Source of the DNA: Methanocaldococcus sp.
GTDB taxonomy: Archaea; AGJL01; Methanococci; Methanococcales; Methanocaldococcaceae
NCBI GenBank assembly: GCA_027068365.1
Contig: JAMOTQ010000032.1
Location: 1-42,790, forward strand
DNA: 42,790 nucleotides
Reading direction: 5' to 3'
Part shown: piece after piece, positions 26,000 to 35,857 of the stretch
Numbering within the stretch: the stretch's first letter is position 1
Layout: each line of letters opens with the position of its first letter
Program-made: the position numbers and the translations under genes
Notes under the pieces: model-generated
Databases searched by the model: none
The model's input: the letters and a program-made list of their open reading frames with translations, nothing else
What the model was told of the DNA's origin: nothing

Positions 26000-27427
26000 A
26001 TGATAACCGTTATAGGTTTTGGTTCTTTTGGAAGAAAAGTTGTGAATTTCATTAAAAATAAGGAACCACTCACAATTATTGACAAAAATATTGACGATGC
26101 TGATGATTTAGTAAAGGAAGGTATAAGTGTAATTGTTGGAGATGCCACCGATGAAGAAACACTAAAAAAAGCTAAAATTGATAAGTCAGATATTGTATTG
26201 ATATTAACGAATGAGCCAGAGGTTAATAGAAAGATAGCTGAAAAGGTTTGTGAACTAAGCCCAAGCTCATATAAAATTGCAAGGGCAATTCCAAGATATC
26301 CAGAGCTCTATATGGGGCTAAATATAGATAAAATTATAAACATCTTAGAAAGTGGAGCCAAAGACATTGCAAAAGAGGTTGAGGATGCGAAATTAAAGAG
26401 AAAGTTAATGCAATTAAAATCTATATTAATAGAGGGTAAAAAAAGATGTATGGAACTAAAAAACTCTGAAAAAGAAGAAAAAGCTCCTTTATTAATTTTA
26501 ACTCACATAAACCCTGACCCTGATGCCATAGCAAGTGCAATGGCTTTAAAAACAATTGCCGAAAAGTGGGGTGTTGATGCAGACATAGCTTATGGAGGAA
26601 GTATTGGATACGATGAAAACAAGGCAATGATTAATTTATTGGGTATAAAGCTTCTACATGTTGAGGATATAGATTTAAATGATTACTGTGTCATTGCAGT
26701 TGTAGATACTTCCACATCAAAACAACTACCTATTGAACCTCAAAACATTGATATAATTATAGACCATCACAATAACACTGATTTAACTGCCAAATATATG
26801 GACGTTAGGCCAGAAGTTGGAGCTACTGCTTCTATTTTAACGCAATATCTTATGGAATTAGATATAGAGCCATCAAGAAACTTAGCCACTGCATTATTTT
26901 ATGGAATACAATCGGATACCGATTACTTTAAGAGAGAAACATCAAAGTTGGACTTTGAAGCAGCTGCCTACTTACAAAGCTATATAGATGCCTCCATCTT
27001 AAATATGATAGAAAATCCAGAAATTTCAACAGAGGTTATGGAGGTTTTAGCAAGAGCAATAATGAACAGGAGAGTAGTTAAGGGAAACATTGCCTTATCT
27101 TATGTTGGTGAAATTTCTAACAGAGATGCTCTACCAAAAGCCGCTGATTTCCTATTAAAGATGGAGGGGATTTCAACAACCTTCGTATTTGGAATTGTTG
27201 GAGACGAAATTCACATATCTGCAAGAACTAAGGATTTAAGGTTAAATCTTGGAGAAATATTAAATAAGGCATTTGGTGGGGGAGGACATCAAACGGCTGC
27301 AGCAGCTAAGATTCCTTTGGGAATATTTAAAGCAGTGTCTGATAAAGAGGCATTAAGAAAATTAGTTGAGGAGGCAATTAGGGCTAAGATATTGGAAGTT
27401 ATTGGTATAAAAGAAGAAGAGAAATAA
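26000..27427 (+). CDS. TrkA-N / DHH phosphoesterase fusion protein
   Basis: A 475-residue protein. Residues 1-125 form a Rossmann TrkA-N/RCK-type domain (ITVIGFGSFGRKVVNFI, then VGDATDEETLKKAKI). Residues from about 155 form a DHH phosphoesterase with HINPDPDAIASAMALK, VVDTSTS and the DHHNN signature. A C-terminal DHHA1 domain ends in GGGGHQTAAAAKIP. Relatives include NrnA-type nano-RNases and cyclic-dinucleotide phosphodiesterases; the Rossmann domain suggests nucleotide sensing. The substrate is unknown. The ATG follows GGGATAAGC. A short dyad (25934-25946) lies in the 109-nt upstream gap. Confidence 0.9.
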   Translation: MITVIGFGSFGRKVVNFIKNKEPLTIIDKNIDDADDLVKEGISVIVGDATDEETLKKAKIDKSDIVLILTNEPEVNRKIAEKVCELSPSSYKIARAIPRYPELYMGLNIDKIINILESGAKDIAKEVEDAKLKRKLMQLKSILIEGKKRCMELKNSEKEEKAPLLILTHINPDPDAIASAMALKTIAEKWGVDADIAYGGSIGYDENKAMINLLGIKLLHVEDIDLNDYCVIAVVDTSTSKQLPIEPQNIDIIIDHHNNTDLTAKYMDVRPEVGATASILTQYLMELDIEPSRNLATALFYGIQSDTDYFKRETSKLDFEAAAYLQSYIDASILNMIENPEISTEVMEVLARAIMNRRVVKGNIALSYVGEISNRDALPKAADFLLKMEGISTTFVFGIVGDEIHISARTKDLRLNLGEILNKAFGGGGHQTAAAAKIPLGIFKAVSDKEALRKLVEEAIRAKILEVIGIKEEEK

Positions 27428-27435
27428 TAAATATA

Positions 27436-28125
27436 TCAAATAATAACTTTTTTAGATTTTTTATGCCTTTTAAAATCTAAGGAGCATGATACATTGGAAA
27501 GATATTTTAAAGCAATTTCTTTTGCCTTTAATATCTTATCTTCATCAGGTTTTTCTGCATTTAAATTGTTGTTATATTTCACATAGCCAGTTATCCTATA
27601 AGGTAAATCCCAATTACTTAAAAACTTAGCTATTTTTTCAATTTCATCCAAATCAACAATATTTGGGATTAAAACTGTATCTATTTCAACTTTAAAATTA
27701 AATTTGTCCTTATTTTTACCTATATAATTTATACAATCTAAAACTTTTTTGTTGGAGCAGGAAGTTAGATATACATGTTTATTCTCATCATATGCCTTTA
27801 AATCTATATGTATTTCATCAACTTCAAGCTTATTAAGCATATCTTTCAAATAATATCCGTTTGTAGAAAGCATTATGTAAAAACCTTCATCTTTCAACAG
27901 CTTTGTTAGCTCAGGCAAGTCATTTTGTAGAGTTGGCTCTCCACCAGCAATTAAAATTTTATTTAATCCATAACCCTCTCTAATTTCCAAAATTTTATTT
28001 AAAATCTCATTTGCAGAGTATTTTTTACAAGATAATGGACTAAAAAAACAATATTTACATTTAAAGTTGCATCCATAAGTGAGGAGAGTTATTTTATCAC
28101 TTAAAGAGAGATGGGAGATTAACAT
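27436..28125 (-). CDS. Radical SAM protein, activating-enzyme-like
   Basis: A 229-residue radical SAM protein with the cluster motif C19-x3-C23-x2-C26 (GCNFKCKYC) and the SAM-binding IAGGEPTLQNDLPELT block, followed by LSTNGYYLKDML and IHIDLKAYDENKHVYL. These features recall glycyl-radical activating enzymes and related small radical SAM proteins. No SPASM or extra cluster domain is seen, and no glycyl-radical substrate gene is adjacent, so the reaction is unknown. The ATG follows GGTGATTTT. It converges with the DHH gene (8-nt gap). A structured 152-nt spacer separates it from the phosphorylase-like gene. Confidence 0.88.
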   Translation of the reverse strand: MLISHLSLSDKITLLTYGCNFKCKYCFFSPLSCKKYSANEILNKILEIREGYGLNKILIAGGEPTLQNDLPELTKLLKDEGFYIMLSTNGYYLKDMLNKLEVDEIHIDLKAYDENKHVYLTSCSNKKVLDCINYIGKNKDKFNFKVEIDTVLIPNIVDLDEIEKIAKFLSNWDLPYRITGYVKYNNNLNAEKPDEDKILKAKEIALKYLSNVSCSLDFKRHKKSKKVII

Positions 28126-28277
28126 AAAATCACCAAAAATTTTATTTCCATAGGGGGCGTAGCCCCTTTTGATATTATCTCCAAATCTTTCTAATTTACA
28201 CCTCCTCGCTTACGCTCGGAGGTGTTAGCTTTGATGAAATGGAAAGCTCTGCTTTCTGGCTACAAAACCGTAAAGTT
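28126..28277. other. Spacer with three hairpins, possible small repeat element or RNA
   Basis: This spacer lies between the radical SAM gene start and the phosphorylase-like gene end. It is locally GC-richer than its surroundings and contains three inverted repeats: 28154-28158 with 28162-28166 (GGGGC/GCCCC, 3-nt loop, followed by T4 on the plus strand), 28198-28205 with 28218-28225 (ACACCTCC/GGAGGTGT, 12-nt loop), and 28227-28232 with 28243-28248 (AGCTTT/AAAGCT, 10-nt loop). The first resembles the GGGC-GAA-GCCC hairpin at 36372-36388. It could be a terminator cluster, a short repeat or an uncharacterised RNA; the sequence does not decide. Confidence 0.4.
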
Positions 28278-29837
28278 TCATTTATACAACTTCTCAGCAT
28301 ACTCCTTAGCCATTCTTTCAGCATCAAAGTATTCAACAATATGATTAACGCAGTTGCAAGCTTTCATCCACCAATCCTCAGTGTCATACATGTCAGCAAC
28401 CTCTTCCAGCAAATTATAGATACAATTAGCCACATAGGCATCATCATCCCTAACCCCATCACCAATCGTAAAGCTGTCATCTGGATACATCTTAGCCCAC
28501 TCAACATGCCATCCGTCTAAGGTGCTCATGTGTATAGACGCGTTCATAGAGGCAGTCATTCCAGAGGTTCCAGATGCCTCATGGTTTAATTTTGGTGTAT
28601 TAAGCCAAATATCTGAACCCTGCTTTAACATCTTACTAAGCTTTAACTCATAGCCAGTTAATATGGTAGCTCCTTTCATATCCCTTGTTTTTGATACAAT
28701 CCAGTTAAAGGTTGCTATCATGTTGTGGTCATTAGGATGTGGTTTTCCAGCCCAAATAACTTGTATTTTTTTCTTTTTTAATAATTCAAGTAATCTCATC
28801 TCATCATGTAGCAATATGTAAGGTCTTTTATAGGCAGTAAATCTCCTTGCCCAAACAACAGTTAATCTATCCTTTTTAAAAATCTTTCCAGTTTGGTCTG
28901 CCACTTCTTCAAACAAAATTTCTTTTAATTCCATTTTCCTCTCTCTTAGCATATCTATATCGTATTTTTTTGCCGCCTCTCTAATAATAGGGTCTTGCCA
29001 ATAATATTTATCTTGGGCATTGGTTATTGCCACTATCTCACATCTATCCTTAACCCAACTCCACATTCTATCGCAAACTTCTTTATGCTTTTTAGAGACA
29101 GCATTAGCTCTCTTACAGGTTCTTAATGCACAAACGGTATAGTTAAAAGGATTCCCTCCTAATCTTTCAGCTAATTTTACATCAACATTTCCAAAGAATC
29201 CCATGGATTTTAATAAATTAATGTCTTGGGTTTCATTTCCTTCTGGTAGTGGTGTGTGGGTTGTGAAAACAACGTGCTCCCTTGTATATTCAAGCCCATA
29301 ATCTTCAATTAATTTAAAAACTAATGGTAAAGGATGGGGTTCATTCATGTGGAAAAGTTTTACATTCTCACACTCTTTTATAACCTTATAGCCCCCAATA
29401 CCTAAAACCATCTCTTGGGCTATGTGGAGGATATTATTGGCATCATACAATTTGTGGGTTATAGTTCTTGAAAAATCATCGTTCTCTGGAATGTCTGTGG
29501 TTAAAAAGTAGATTGGGCATGTTCCAAAAACATCCTCCTCTAATTTATAAGCTTTAACCCATACAGTGTTGTTATTTATTTTAACTGGAACTTTTAATTT
29601 AATATCCTCCAAGAAATCATAATATTTCCTTATATACTCAACCTTCATATATCCTTCTCTATCTCTCAATTGGTCATAATACCCATAACTCCATAATATT
29701 GAAACCCCCACAAGTGGCTGGTTTAATCTCTTAGCGGCTCTAAAATGCGAGCCAGCTAAAAACCCCAATCCCCCAGCATAAGTTTTTAAAGGTTGATGAA
29801 TTGCAAACTCCATACAGAAATAGGCAGTTGGCTTCAT
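28278..29837 (-). CDS. GT35 glycogen-phosphorylase-like protein lacking the PLP lysine
   Basis: A 519-residue member of the short alpha-glucan phosphorylase group. Family blocks are YFCMEFAIHQPLKTYAGGLG (6-25), LFHMNEPHPLPLVFKLIEDY, FTTHTPLPEGNE and WARRFTAYKRPYIL. At the PLP-lysine site the consensus EASGTxxMK reads EASGTSGMT: residue 428 is threonine (codon 28554-28556). Phosphorolysis normally needs PLP on that lysine, so this protein may be a non-PLP glycosyltransferase, a regulator, or a phosphorylase using PLP differently. I avoid the name glgP for that reason. The ATG follows GAGGGAGAT. It is divergent from polC. Confidence 0.85.
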   Translation of the reverse strand: MKPTAYFCMEFAIHQPLKTYAGGLGFLAGSHFRAAKRLNQPLVGVSILWSYGYYDQLRDREGYMKVEYIRKYYDFLEDIKLKVPVKINNNTVWVKAYKLEEDVFGTCPIYFLTTDIPENDDFSRTITHKLYDANNILHIAQEMVLGIGGYKVIKECENVKLFHMNEPHPLPLVFKLIEDYGLEYTREHVVFTTHTPLPEGNETQDINLLKSMGFFGNVDVKLAERLGGNPFNYTVCALRTCKRANAVSKKHKEVCDRMWSWVKDRCEIVAITNAQDKYYWQDPIIREAAKKYDIDMLRERKMELKEILFEEVADQTGKIFKKDRLTVVWARRFTAYKRPYILLHDEMRLLELLKKKKIQVIWAGKPHPNDHNMIATFNWIVSKTRDMKGATILTGYELKLSKMLKQGSDIWLNTPKLNHEASGTSGMTASMNASIHMSTLDGWHVEWAKMYPDDSFTIGDGVRDDDAYVANCIYNLLEEVADMYDTEDWWMKACNCVNHIVEYFDAERMAKEYAEKLYK

Positions 29838-30094
29838 TTATCTCCCTCAACTAATAATTATTTTATTTTTTAATTTTATTACTTAATTTGATAATTATAT
29901 AATTACGTCGTAATTATATATTTATTTTCTATTTATATTTAAAATTTTTAAATTTTTAATGTTGTTATTTATAAATATTTGTATATATGGATTATTTTTA
30001 AGCAAATGTATTATATTCCCCATATCTAAATTAGAATAACAAAAACTATATGATTCATTTAAATTAAATATCAAAAATTACAAATGTGATTATT
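29838..30094. promoter_or_regulatory. Divergent promoter region between the phosphorylase-like gene and polC
   Basis: This 257-nt region is extremely AT-rich. A 25-bp palindrome at 29896-29920 (arms of 12 bp, one central base; core ATTACGTCGTAAT) starts 59 nt upstream of the phosphorylase-like ATG, in operator position. A TATA-like tract lies at 29967-29980 on the polC side. GTGAT just before 30095 is the polC ribosome binding site. No ORF is present. Confidence 0.5.
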
Positions 30095-33000
30095 ATGGTT
30101 CATGTTGCATGCTCTGAAAACATGAAAAAGTATTTTGAAAATATCGTTAATGAAGTTAAAAAAATTTACAAAATAGCTGAGGAATGTAGGAAAAAAGGTT
30201 TCGACCCAACTGATGAAGTTGAAATCCCGTTAGCTGCTGATATGGCTGATAGAGTTGAGGGATTGGTTGGACCGAAAGGTGTGGCTGAGAGAATTAGAGA
30301 ATTGGTTAAAGAGTTGGGTAAAGAGCCAGCGGCATTAGAAATAGCCAAAGAAATCGTTGAAGGAAAATTTGGAAACTTTGATAAAGAAAAAAAGGCAGAA
30401 CAGGCAGTTAGAACTGCACTGGCAGTTTTAACGGAGGGAATTGTTGCCGCTCCATTGGAAGGAATTGCAGATGTCAAAATCAAAAAAAATCCAGATGGAA
30501 CTGAATATTTAGCCATCTACTATGCTGGACCAATAAGAAGTGCTGGGGGAACAGCTCAGGCATTATCTGTTTTAGTTGGGGACTTTGTTAGAAAGGCGAT
30601 GGGTTTAGATAGGTATAAACCAACAGAAGACGAGATTGAGAGATACGTTGAAGAAGTTGAGCTTTACCAATCAGAAGTTGGTAGCTTCCAATACAACCCA
30701 ACAGCTGATGAGATTAGAACAGCCATAAGGAATATACCAATTGAGATTACTGGAGAAGCAACGGATGACGTTGAGGTTTCTGGGCATAGAGATTTACCAA
30801 GAGTTGAAACAAACCAACTGAGGGGAGGGGCTTTATTAGTTTTGGTTGAAGGGGTTTTGTTAAAAGCTCCAAAAATATTGAGGCATGTTGATAAATTGGG
30901 AATAGAGGGATGGGATTGGCTTAAAGATTTAATGAGTAAGAAAGAAGAAAAAGAGGAAGAAAAAGAGGAGGTAGAGGAAGAAGAAATAGATGAAGAGGAA
31001 GAGGAGATAAGTGGATACTGGAGGGATGTTAAGATAGAAGCAAACAAAAAGTTTATAAGTGAAGTTATTGCTGGAAGGCCTGTTTTTGCCCATCCTTCAA
31101 AGGTTGGTGGATTTAGGTTGAGATATGGAAGGAGTAGAAATACTGGATTTGCCACACAAGGATTTCATCCTGCCCTGATGTATTTGGTAGATGAATTTAT
31201 GGCTGTTGGAACTCAGCTAAAAACTGAAAGACCGGGAAAAGCCACCTGTGTTGTTCCAGTTGATAGCATTGAGCCGCCAATTGTTAAGTTAAAAAATGGG
31301 GATGTTATTAGGGTTGATACAATAGATAAAGCCGTAGAGGTTAGAAATAGAGTTGAGGAGATTTTATTCTTGGGGGATGTTTTAGTTAATTATGGGGATT
31401 TTTTAGAGAACAACCACCCATTACTGCCAAGTTGTTGGTGTGAGGAGTGGTATGAGAAGATATTGATAGCCAACAATATAGAGTATGATAAAGAATTTAT
31501 AAAGAATCCAAAGCCAGAAGAAGCTGTTAAGTTTGCTTTAAAAACAAAAACTCCATTGCATCCAAGATTTACATATCACTGGCATGATGTTAGCAAGGAG
31601 GATATAATCTTATTAAGAAATTGGTTGTTAAAAGGGAAAGAGGATAATTTTGAAGGTAAAAAGGTTTGGATTGTTGATTTAGAGGTAGAGGATGATAAAA
31701 AAGCAAAAAGGATTTTGGAGTTGATTGGTTGCTGTCACTTAGTTAGAAATAAAAAGGTTATAATTGAGGAGTATTATCCTTTACTCTACTCATTGGGCTT
31801 TGATGTTGAAAATAAAAAGGATTTAGTGGATAATATAGATGAAATTTTAAAATCAGCCAAAAATAGCATGCATCTTATAAATTTATTGGCTCCATTTGAG
31901 ATTAGGAGAAATGCTTATGTTTATGTTGGAGCAAGGATGGGAAGACCCGAGAAAGCCGCTCCAAGAAAGATGAAGCCCCCAGTTAATGGTTTGTTTCCAA
32001 TAGGTAACGCTGGAGGGCAAGTGAGATTGATAAACAAGGCAGTTGAGGAAAACAACACGGATGATATTGATGTCTCTTACACATACTGCCCAAAATGTGG
32101 AAAAATCTCTTTATATAGGGTCTGTCCATTCTGCGGAACTAAGGTAGAGTTGGATAAATTTGGAAGGATTAAAGCTCCTTTAAAGGATTATTGGTATTCT
32201 GCCTTGAAAAGATTGGGTATAAACAAGCCAGGGGATGTTAAGTGTATTAAGGGGATGACATCTAAGCAGAAGATTGTTGAGCCATTGGAAAAGGCAATAT
32301 TAAGGGCTATGAATGAGGTTTATGTCTTTAAAGATGGAACTACAAGGTTTGACTGCACTGATGTGCCAGTAACTCACTTTAAGCCAAATGAGATAAATGT
32401 TAGTGTTGAAAAATTGAGAGAGCTTGGTTATGATAAAGACATTTATGGTAATGAGTTAGTTGATGGAGAGCAAGTAGTTGAGTTAAAACCACAAGATGTC
32501 ATAATCCCAGAGAGTTGTGCGGAGTATTTTGTTAGAGTAGCTAATTTTATAGATGATTTGTTAGAGAAGTTTTATAAAATGGATAGATTTTACAATGTAA
32601 AAAAGAAGGAGGATTTAATTGGGCATTTAGTTATAGGAATGGCTCCTCATACCTCAGCAGGAATGGTTGGGAGGATTATTGGATATACAAAGGCAAATGT
32701 TGGTTATGCTCATCCATATTTCCATGCCGCAAAGAGAAGAAACTGCTTCCCTGCAAATACAAGGATTTTGGTAAATATTGATGGAGATGTTAAGAGAATT
32801 ACATTAAAGGAACTGTATGAGTTGTTTGATGAAAGTGATGAGGTATTTGAGAAGGATGCATTCATTAGAAGAAAGCCAAAGAGAAACGTTAAAGTCTATT
32901 CCTTCGATACAGAAAATAAAAAAGTAGTTTTAACTGACATTGAGGAAGTTATAAAGTTACAATCTCCAAATCATCTTATAAAAATAACATTAGATGGAAA

Positions 33001-34954
33001 TAGAGAGTTTATTACAACCTATGACCATCCAGTTATGGTTTATGAGAACGGCAAATTTGTTAAAAAATTGGCAATGGATGTTAAAGAAGGGGACTTAATG
33101 CTAATTCCAAAGGTTGATTTTGAAGAGGAGGATATAGAGGAGTTTGACTTATTAAAAGAATTTTCAAGAGAGGAGTTTAAAGATTTATGGAGTATTTTGA
33201 GAGTTAGAGGTATTGGCAATTGGATTAAAGAAAATATTGATAAGAAATTAATTAGAGAGCTGAAATTGAATGATTATTTAAGATATGATACAATACCATT
33301 GAATAAACTTCTCATCTTATTGGAAAAATCAAATTTAACAGTTGATGATGTTCCAAAAAACTGCTACATTGGTGTTAGAAGAGATAAGGTCAATATTAAA
33401 AGAATTGTTAAGGTTGAGCCGTTATTAAAGTTGATTGGCTACTACTTATCTGAGGGATATGCAAGGGAGTCAAAAAGTGTTTATCAGATAAATTTCTCAA
33501 ATTCAGAGGAAGAAATTAGGGAGACCATTAAAAAAGCTATAAAAGAGGCATTTGGAGATATAAACATATATGAAAATGAAGAGGAAGGAAAATTAACATT
33601 ATCATCAAAAATTGTTTATTTATTCTTCACAAGAGTTTTAAAGATTGGAAAAAAGGCAAAATCAAAGAGAGTTCCAAGCTTTATCTTTAAGTTGCCAAGG
33701 GAAAAAATTAAATTAATGCTTTCTGCCTACTTTGATGGTGATGGAACTGCTTTAATAACTACTCCAAGAGTAGCTGTTTATAGTGCAAATAAAGAGTTGT
33801 TGGAGGATATTGATTTATTGCTAAATAGATTTGGTATTAAAACTTATTGGACAGTTGATAAAAATGCAAATGAGAGAGAGGGGAGCTGTGTAAAGAAATA
33901 TTATGAAAATAAAGATAAAGAAGCTCCAAAATCAGTTGTTTATGCTTTAAATATTACAGGAAAGTATTATGACATCTTCTTCAAAAAAATAGGATTTTTC
34001 TTAAAAAGAAAGCAGAAGGTTTATGATTTGCATAAAAATAAGATAAGAAAAGATGATTTAACAGAATATGATTTTGGTTGGATTGTGGGGGTTAGAAAAA
34101 CTGAGGTAGTAAAGTCAGAGGATGAATTTATCTATTCACTAACTGCTAAGAAGTATCACAATGTAATCATAAACAAGAATATTCAAACATATCAATGTGA
34201 TGGAGATGAGGATTCTTTCTTCCTACTCTTAGATGCGTTCCTAAACTTCTCCAAGAAATTCCTGCCAGACAAAAGAGGAGGGCAAATGGATGCCCCATTA
34301 GTTTTAACAACTATCTTAGACCCAAAGGAAGTTGATGGGGAAGTCCATAACATGGATACGATGTGGAGTTATCCATTAGAATTTTATGAAAAAACCTTAG
34401 AGATGCCTTCACCGAAAGAAGTTAAGGAGTTTATGGAGACGGTTGAGGATAGATTAGGAAAGCCAGAGCAGTATGAGGGTATTGGCTACACTCATGAAAC
34501 TTCAAGGATTGATTTGGGACCGAGGGTTTGTGCCTATAAAACCCTTGGCTCAATGTTGGAAAAAACAACTGCCCAACTATCAGTTGCTAAGAAGATTAGG
34601 GCTACTGATGAGAGAGATGTTGCTGAGAAGGTTATACAGTCCCACTTTATCCCTGACTTAATTGGGAATTTAAGGGCTTTTTCAAGGCAGGCGGTTAGAT
34701 GTAAGTGTGGGGCTAAGTTTAGAAGAGTGCCATTAAAAGGAAAGTGTCCAAAATGTGGCTCTAACTTAATATTAACTGTCTCAAAGGGAGCTGTTGAGAA
34801 GTATATGGATGTTGCTGAGAAGATGGCTGAGGAATACGATGTAAATAATTATATAAAACAACGACTAAAAATTATTAGGGAGGGGATAAATTCAATTTTT
34901 GAAAATGAAAAGAGCAAGCAGGTTAAATTAAGTGATTTCTTTAAAATGAGTTAA
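30095..34954 (+). CDS. polC: DNA polymerase D large subunit DP2 with an intein
   Basis: Catalytic subunit of the archaeal replicative polymerase PolD. The precursor has 1619 residues from ATG 30095, preferred because GTGAT at 30086-30090 then acts as the ribosome binding site; the frame also has a GTG at 30086. Removing the 484-residue intein leaves 1135, the normal DP2 size. Visible features are the N-terminal region ([20 protein letters not shown]), an acidic linker (about 284-304, 30942-31012), zinc-binding CPKCGK and CPFCGT (from 32089), the catalytic motif N-CDGDED split by the intein, and a C-terminal zinc finger (CKCGAKF, CPKCGSN). The small subunit DP1 is not in the window. Confidence 0.96.
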   Translation: MVHVACSENMKKYFENIVNEVKKIYKIAEECRKKGFDPTDEVEIPLAADMADRVEGLVGPKGVAERIRELVKELGKEPAALEIAKEIVEGKFGNFDKEKKAEQAVRTALAVLTEGIVAAPLEGIADVKIKKNPDGTEYLAIYYAGPIRSAGGTAQALSVLVGDFVRKAMGLDRYKPTEDEIERYVEEVELYQSEVGSFQYNPTADEIRTAIRNIPIEITGEATDDVEVSGHRDLPRVETNQLRGGALLVLVEGVLLKAPKILRHVDKLGIEGWDWLKDLMSKKEEKEEEKEEVEEEEIDEEEEEISGYWRDVKIEANKKFISEVIAGRPVFAHPSKVGGFRLRYGRSRNTGFATQGFHPALMYLVDEFMAVGTQLKTERPGKATCVVPVDSIEPPIVKLKNGDVIRVDTIDKAVEVRNRVEEILFLGDVLVNYGDFLENNHPLLPSCWCEEWYEKILIANNIEYDKEFIKNPKPEEAVKFALKTKTPLHPRFTYHWHDVSKEDIILLRNWLLKGKEDNFEGKKVWIVDLEVEDDKKAKRILELIGCCHLVRNKKVIIEEYYPLLYSLGFDVENKKDLVDNIDEILKSAKNSMHLINLLAPFEIRRNAYVYVGARMGRPEKAAPRKMKPPVNGLFPIGNAGGQVRLINKAVEENNTDDIDVSYTYCPKCGKISLYRVCPFCGTKVELDKFGRIKAPLKDYWYSALKRLGINKPGDVKCIKGMTSKQKIVEPLEKAILRAMNEVYVFKDGTTRFDCTDVPVTHFKPNEINVSVEKLRELGYDKDIYGNELVDGEQVVELKPQDVIIPESCAEYFVRVANFIDDLLEKFYKMDRFYNVKKKEDLIGHLVIGMAPHTSAGMVGRIIGYTKANVGYAHPYFHAAKRRNCFPANTRILVNIDGDVKRITLKELYELFDESDEVFEKDAFIRRKPKRNVKVYSFDTENKKVVLTDIEEVIKLQSPNHLIKITLDGNREFITTYDHPVMVYENGKFVKKLAMDVKEGDLMLIPKVDFEEEDIEEFDLLKEFSREEFKDLWSILRVRGIGNWIKENIDKKLIRELKLNDYLRYDTIPLNKLLILLEKSNLTVDDVPKNCYIGVRRDKVNIKRIVKVEPLLKLIGYYLSEGYARESKSVYQINFSNSEEEIRETIKKAIKEAFGDINIYENEEEGKLTLSSKIVYLFFTRVLKIGKKAKSKRVPSFIFKLPREKIKLMLSAYFDGDGTALITTPRVAVYSANKELLEDIDLLLNRFGIKTYWTVDKNANEREGSCVKKYYENKDKEAPKSVVYALNITGKYYDIFFKKIGFFLKRKQKVYDLHKNKIRKDDLTEYDFGWIVGVRKTEVVKSEDEFIYSLTAKKYHNVIINKNIQTYQCDGDEDSFFLLLDAFLNFSKKFLPDKRGGQMDAPLVLTTILDPKEVDGEVHNMDTMWSYPLEFYEKTLEMPSPKEVKEFMETVEDRLGKPEQYEGIGYTHETSRIDLGPRVCAYKTLGSMLEKTTAQLSVAKKIRATDERDVAEKVIQSHFIPDLIGNLRAFSRQAVRCKCGAKFRRVPLKGKCPKCGSNLILTVSKGAVEKYMDVAEKMAEEYDVNNYIKQRLKIIREGINSIFENEKSKQVKLSDFFKMS
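32744..34195 (+). mobile_element. PolC intein (484 residues) with LAGLIDADG homing endonuclease
   Basis: In-frame element starting at Cys884 ([14 protein letters not shown], block A) inside the DP2 catalytic motif, between Asn and CDGDED. Block B is [11 protein letters not shown]. Two LAGLIDADG motifs are visible: [10 protein letters not shown] (about 33433-33465) and [10 protein letters not shown] (about 33718-33750), so a homing endonuclease is probably functional. Block F includes [10 protein letters not shown]. The C-terminus is NIQTYQ followed by Cys: the last residue is Gln instead of Asn, and the penultimate is Tyr instead of His. I recall that the Pyrococcus PolII intein at this site also ends in Gln and still splices; the Tyr is an extra departure. 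Confidence 0.93.
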
Positions 34955-34967
34955 ATTTGGTGGAACT

Positions 34968-35846
34968 ATGAAGGTTATTCCCTTAGCTTCTGAAAGTTTG
35001 GGGGTTAGGTCATTGGCAACCTATGTTAAAACAAAGGATGTGGGGATTTTGATAGATCCGGGTGTTGCATTAGCCCCCGATAGATATGGTTTAAAGCCGA
35101 ATGATATAGAATTTGAGAAATTGAGAGAGATGAGGAATAAAATTAACAACTATGCTAAAAAATCTGATGTTATAACTATCTCCCATTATCATTACGACCA
35201 TTATACTCCATTTTTTGATGACATATACTTAGATTCAAAGGACTACGCTAAGGAGATATACAGGGATAAAATTTTATTGGTAAAGCATCCCACTGAATTT
35301 ATAAATAAAAGCCAAATGGAGAGGGCAAAAAAATTCTTGGAGAATGTTAAGGATATTGCCAAAAAAATTGAGTTTGCCGATAACAAAACATTTAAATTTG
35401 GAAAGACGGAAATAAAATTTTCCCCACCATTTCCACATGGTAGGGATGATAAACTTGGGTATGTTTTAATAACAACAGTTAAAGAAGGGAATTTTAAGTT
35501 TATGCACACTTCTGACACTCAGGGTGTTATATTTGATGAAATTAGGGATTATATTATCAAAGAAAAGCCAAATTTAATACTTATGGGAGGACCTCCAACA
35601 TATTTAATGTATAGGTATGGAAAAAAGAACTTAGAAAGGACTAATGAAAACTTAAAATCAATAGTTGAAAATACTGGGGCTGAGATTATAATCGACCACC
35701 ATTTATTGAGGGATAAAAAGTTTAGAGAAAAGATTAAGATAAAGTTTAAGACGGTTGCTGAATACTTAGGAGAGAAAAATTTATTGTTGGAGGCATATAG
35801 GAAAGAAATTAAAAACGGGGCAGATATTAACGAGTTATTTAAGTAA
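34968..35846 (+). CDS. UPF0282 metallo-beta-lactamase-fold hydrolase
   Basis: A 292-residue metallo-hydrolase of a family restricted largely to archaea (UPF0282; MJ1629 as I recall). The metal-binding motif HxHxDH is at His73, His75, Asp77, His78 (ISHYHYDHYTPFF). Further ligands are likely in FPHGRDDKLG, HTSDTQG and IIDHHLLRD. Physiological substrate is unknown; nuclease or phosphodiesterase activity is the usual expectation for this fold. The ATG follows GGTGGAACT, 13 nt after polC, so it is probably co-transcribed with the polymerase. The antitoxin-like gene follows 11 nt later. Confidence 0.9.
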   Translation: MKVIPLASESLGVRSLATYVKTKDVGILIDPGVALAPDRYGLKPNDIEFEKLREMRNKINNYAKKSDVITISHYHYDHYTPFFDDIYLDSKDYAKEIYRDKILLVKHPTEFINKSQMERAKKFLENVKDIAKKIEFADNKTFKFGKTEIKFSPPFPHGRDDKLGYVLITTVKEGNFKFMHTSDTQGVIFDEIRDYIIKEKPNLILMGGPPTYLMYRYGKKNLERTNENLKSIVENTGAEIIIDHHLLRDKKFREKIKIKFKTVAEYLGEKNLLLEAYRKEIKNGADINELFK

Positions 35847-35857
35847 AAGGTGGGATT

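Noticed and set aside
28227-28260. Possible C/D-box small RNA (TGATGA near 28232)
   Set aside because: The box lacks the preceding purine, and no D box (CTGA) or C'/D' pair is found at suitable spacing.
30942-31012. Low-complexity GAA/GAG-rich tract in polC as a possible repeat element
   Set aside because: It encodes an in-frame acidic linker that is compatible with the protein and has no repeat structure beyond codon bias.
30664-31155. Minus-strand open frame of 163 codons opposite polC
   Set aside because: Its long serine run is the antisense of the acidic Glu-rich linker of DP2; no start signal or family pattern is present.
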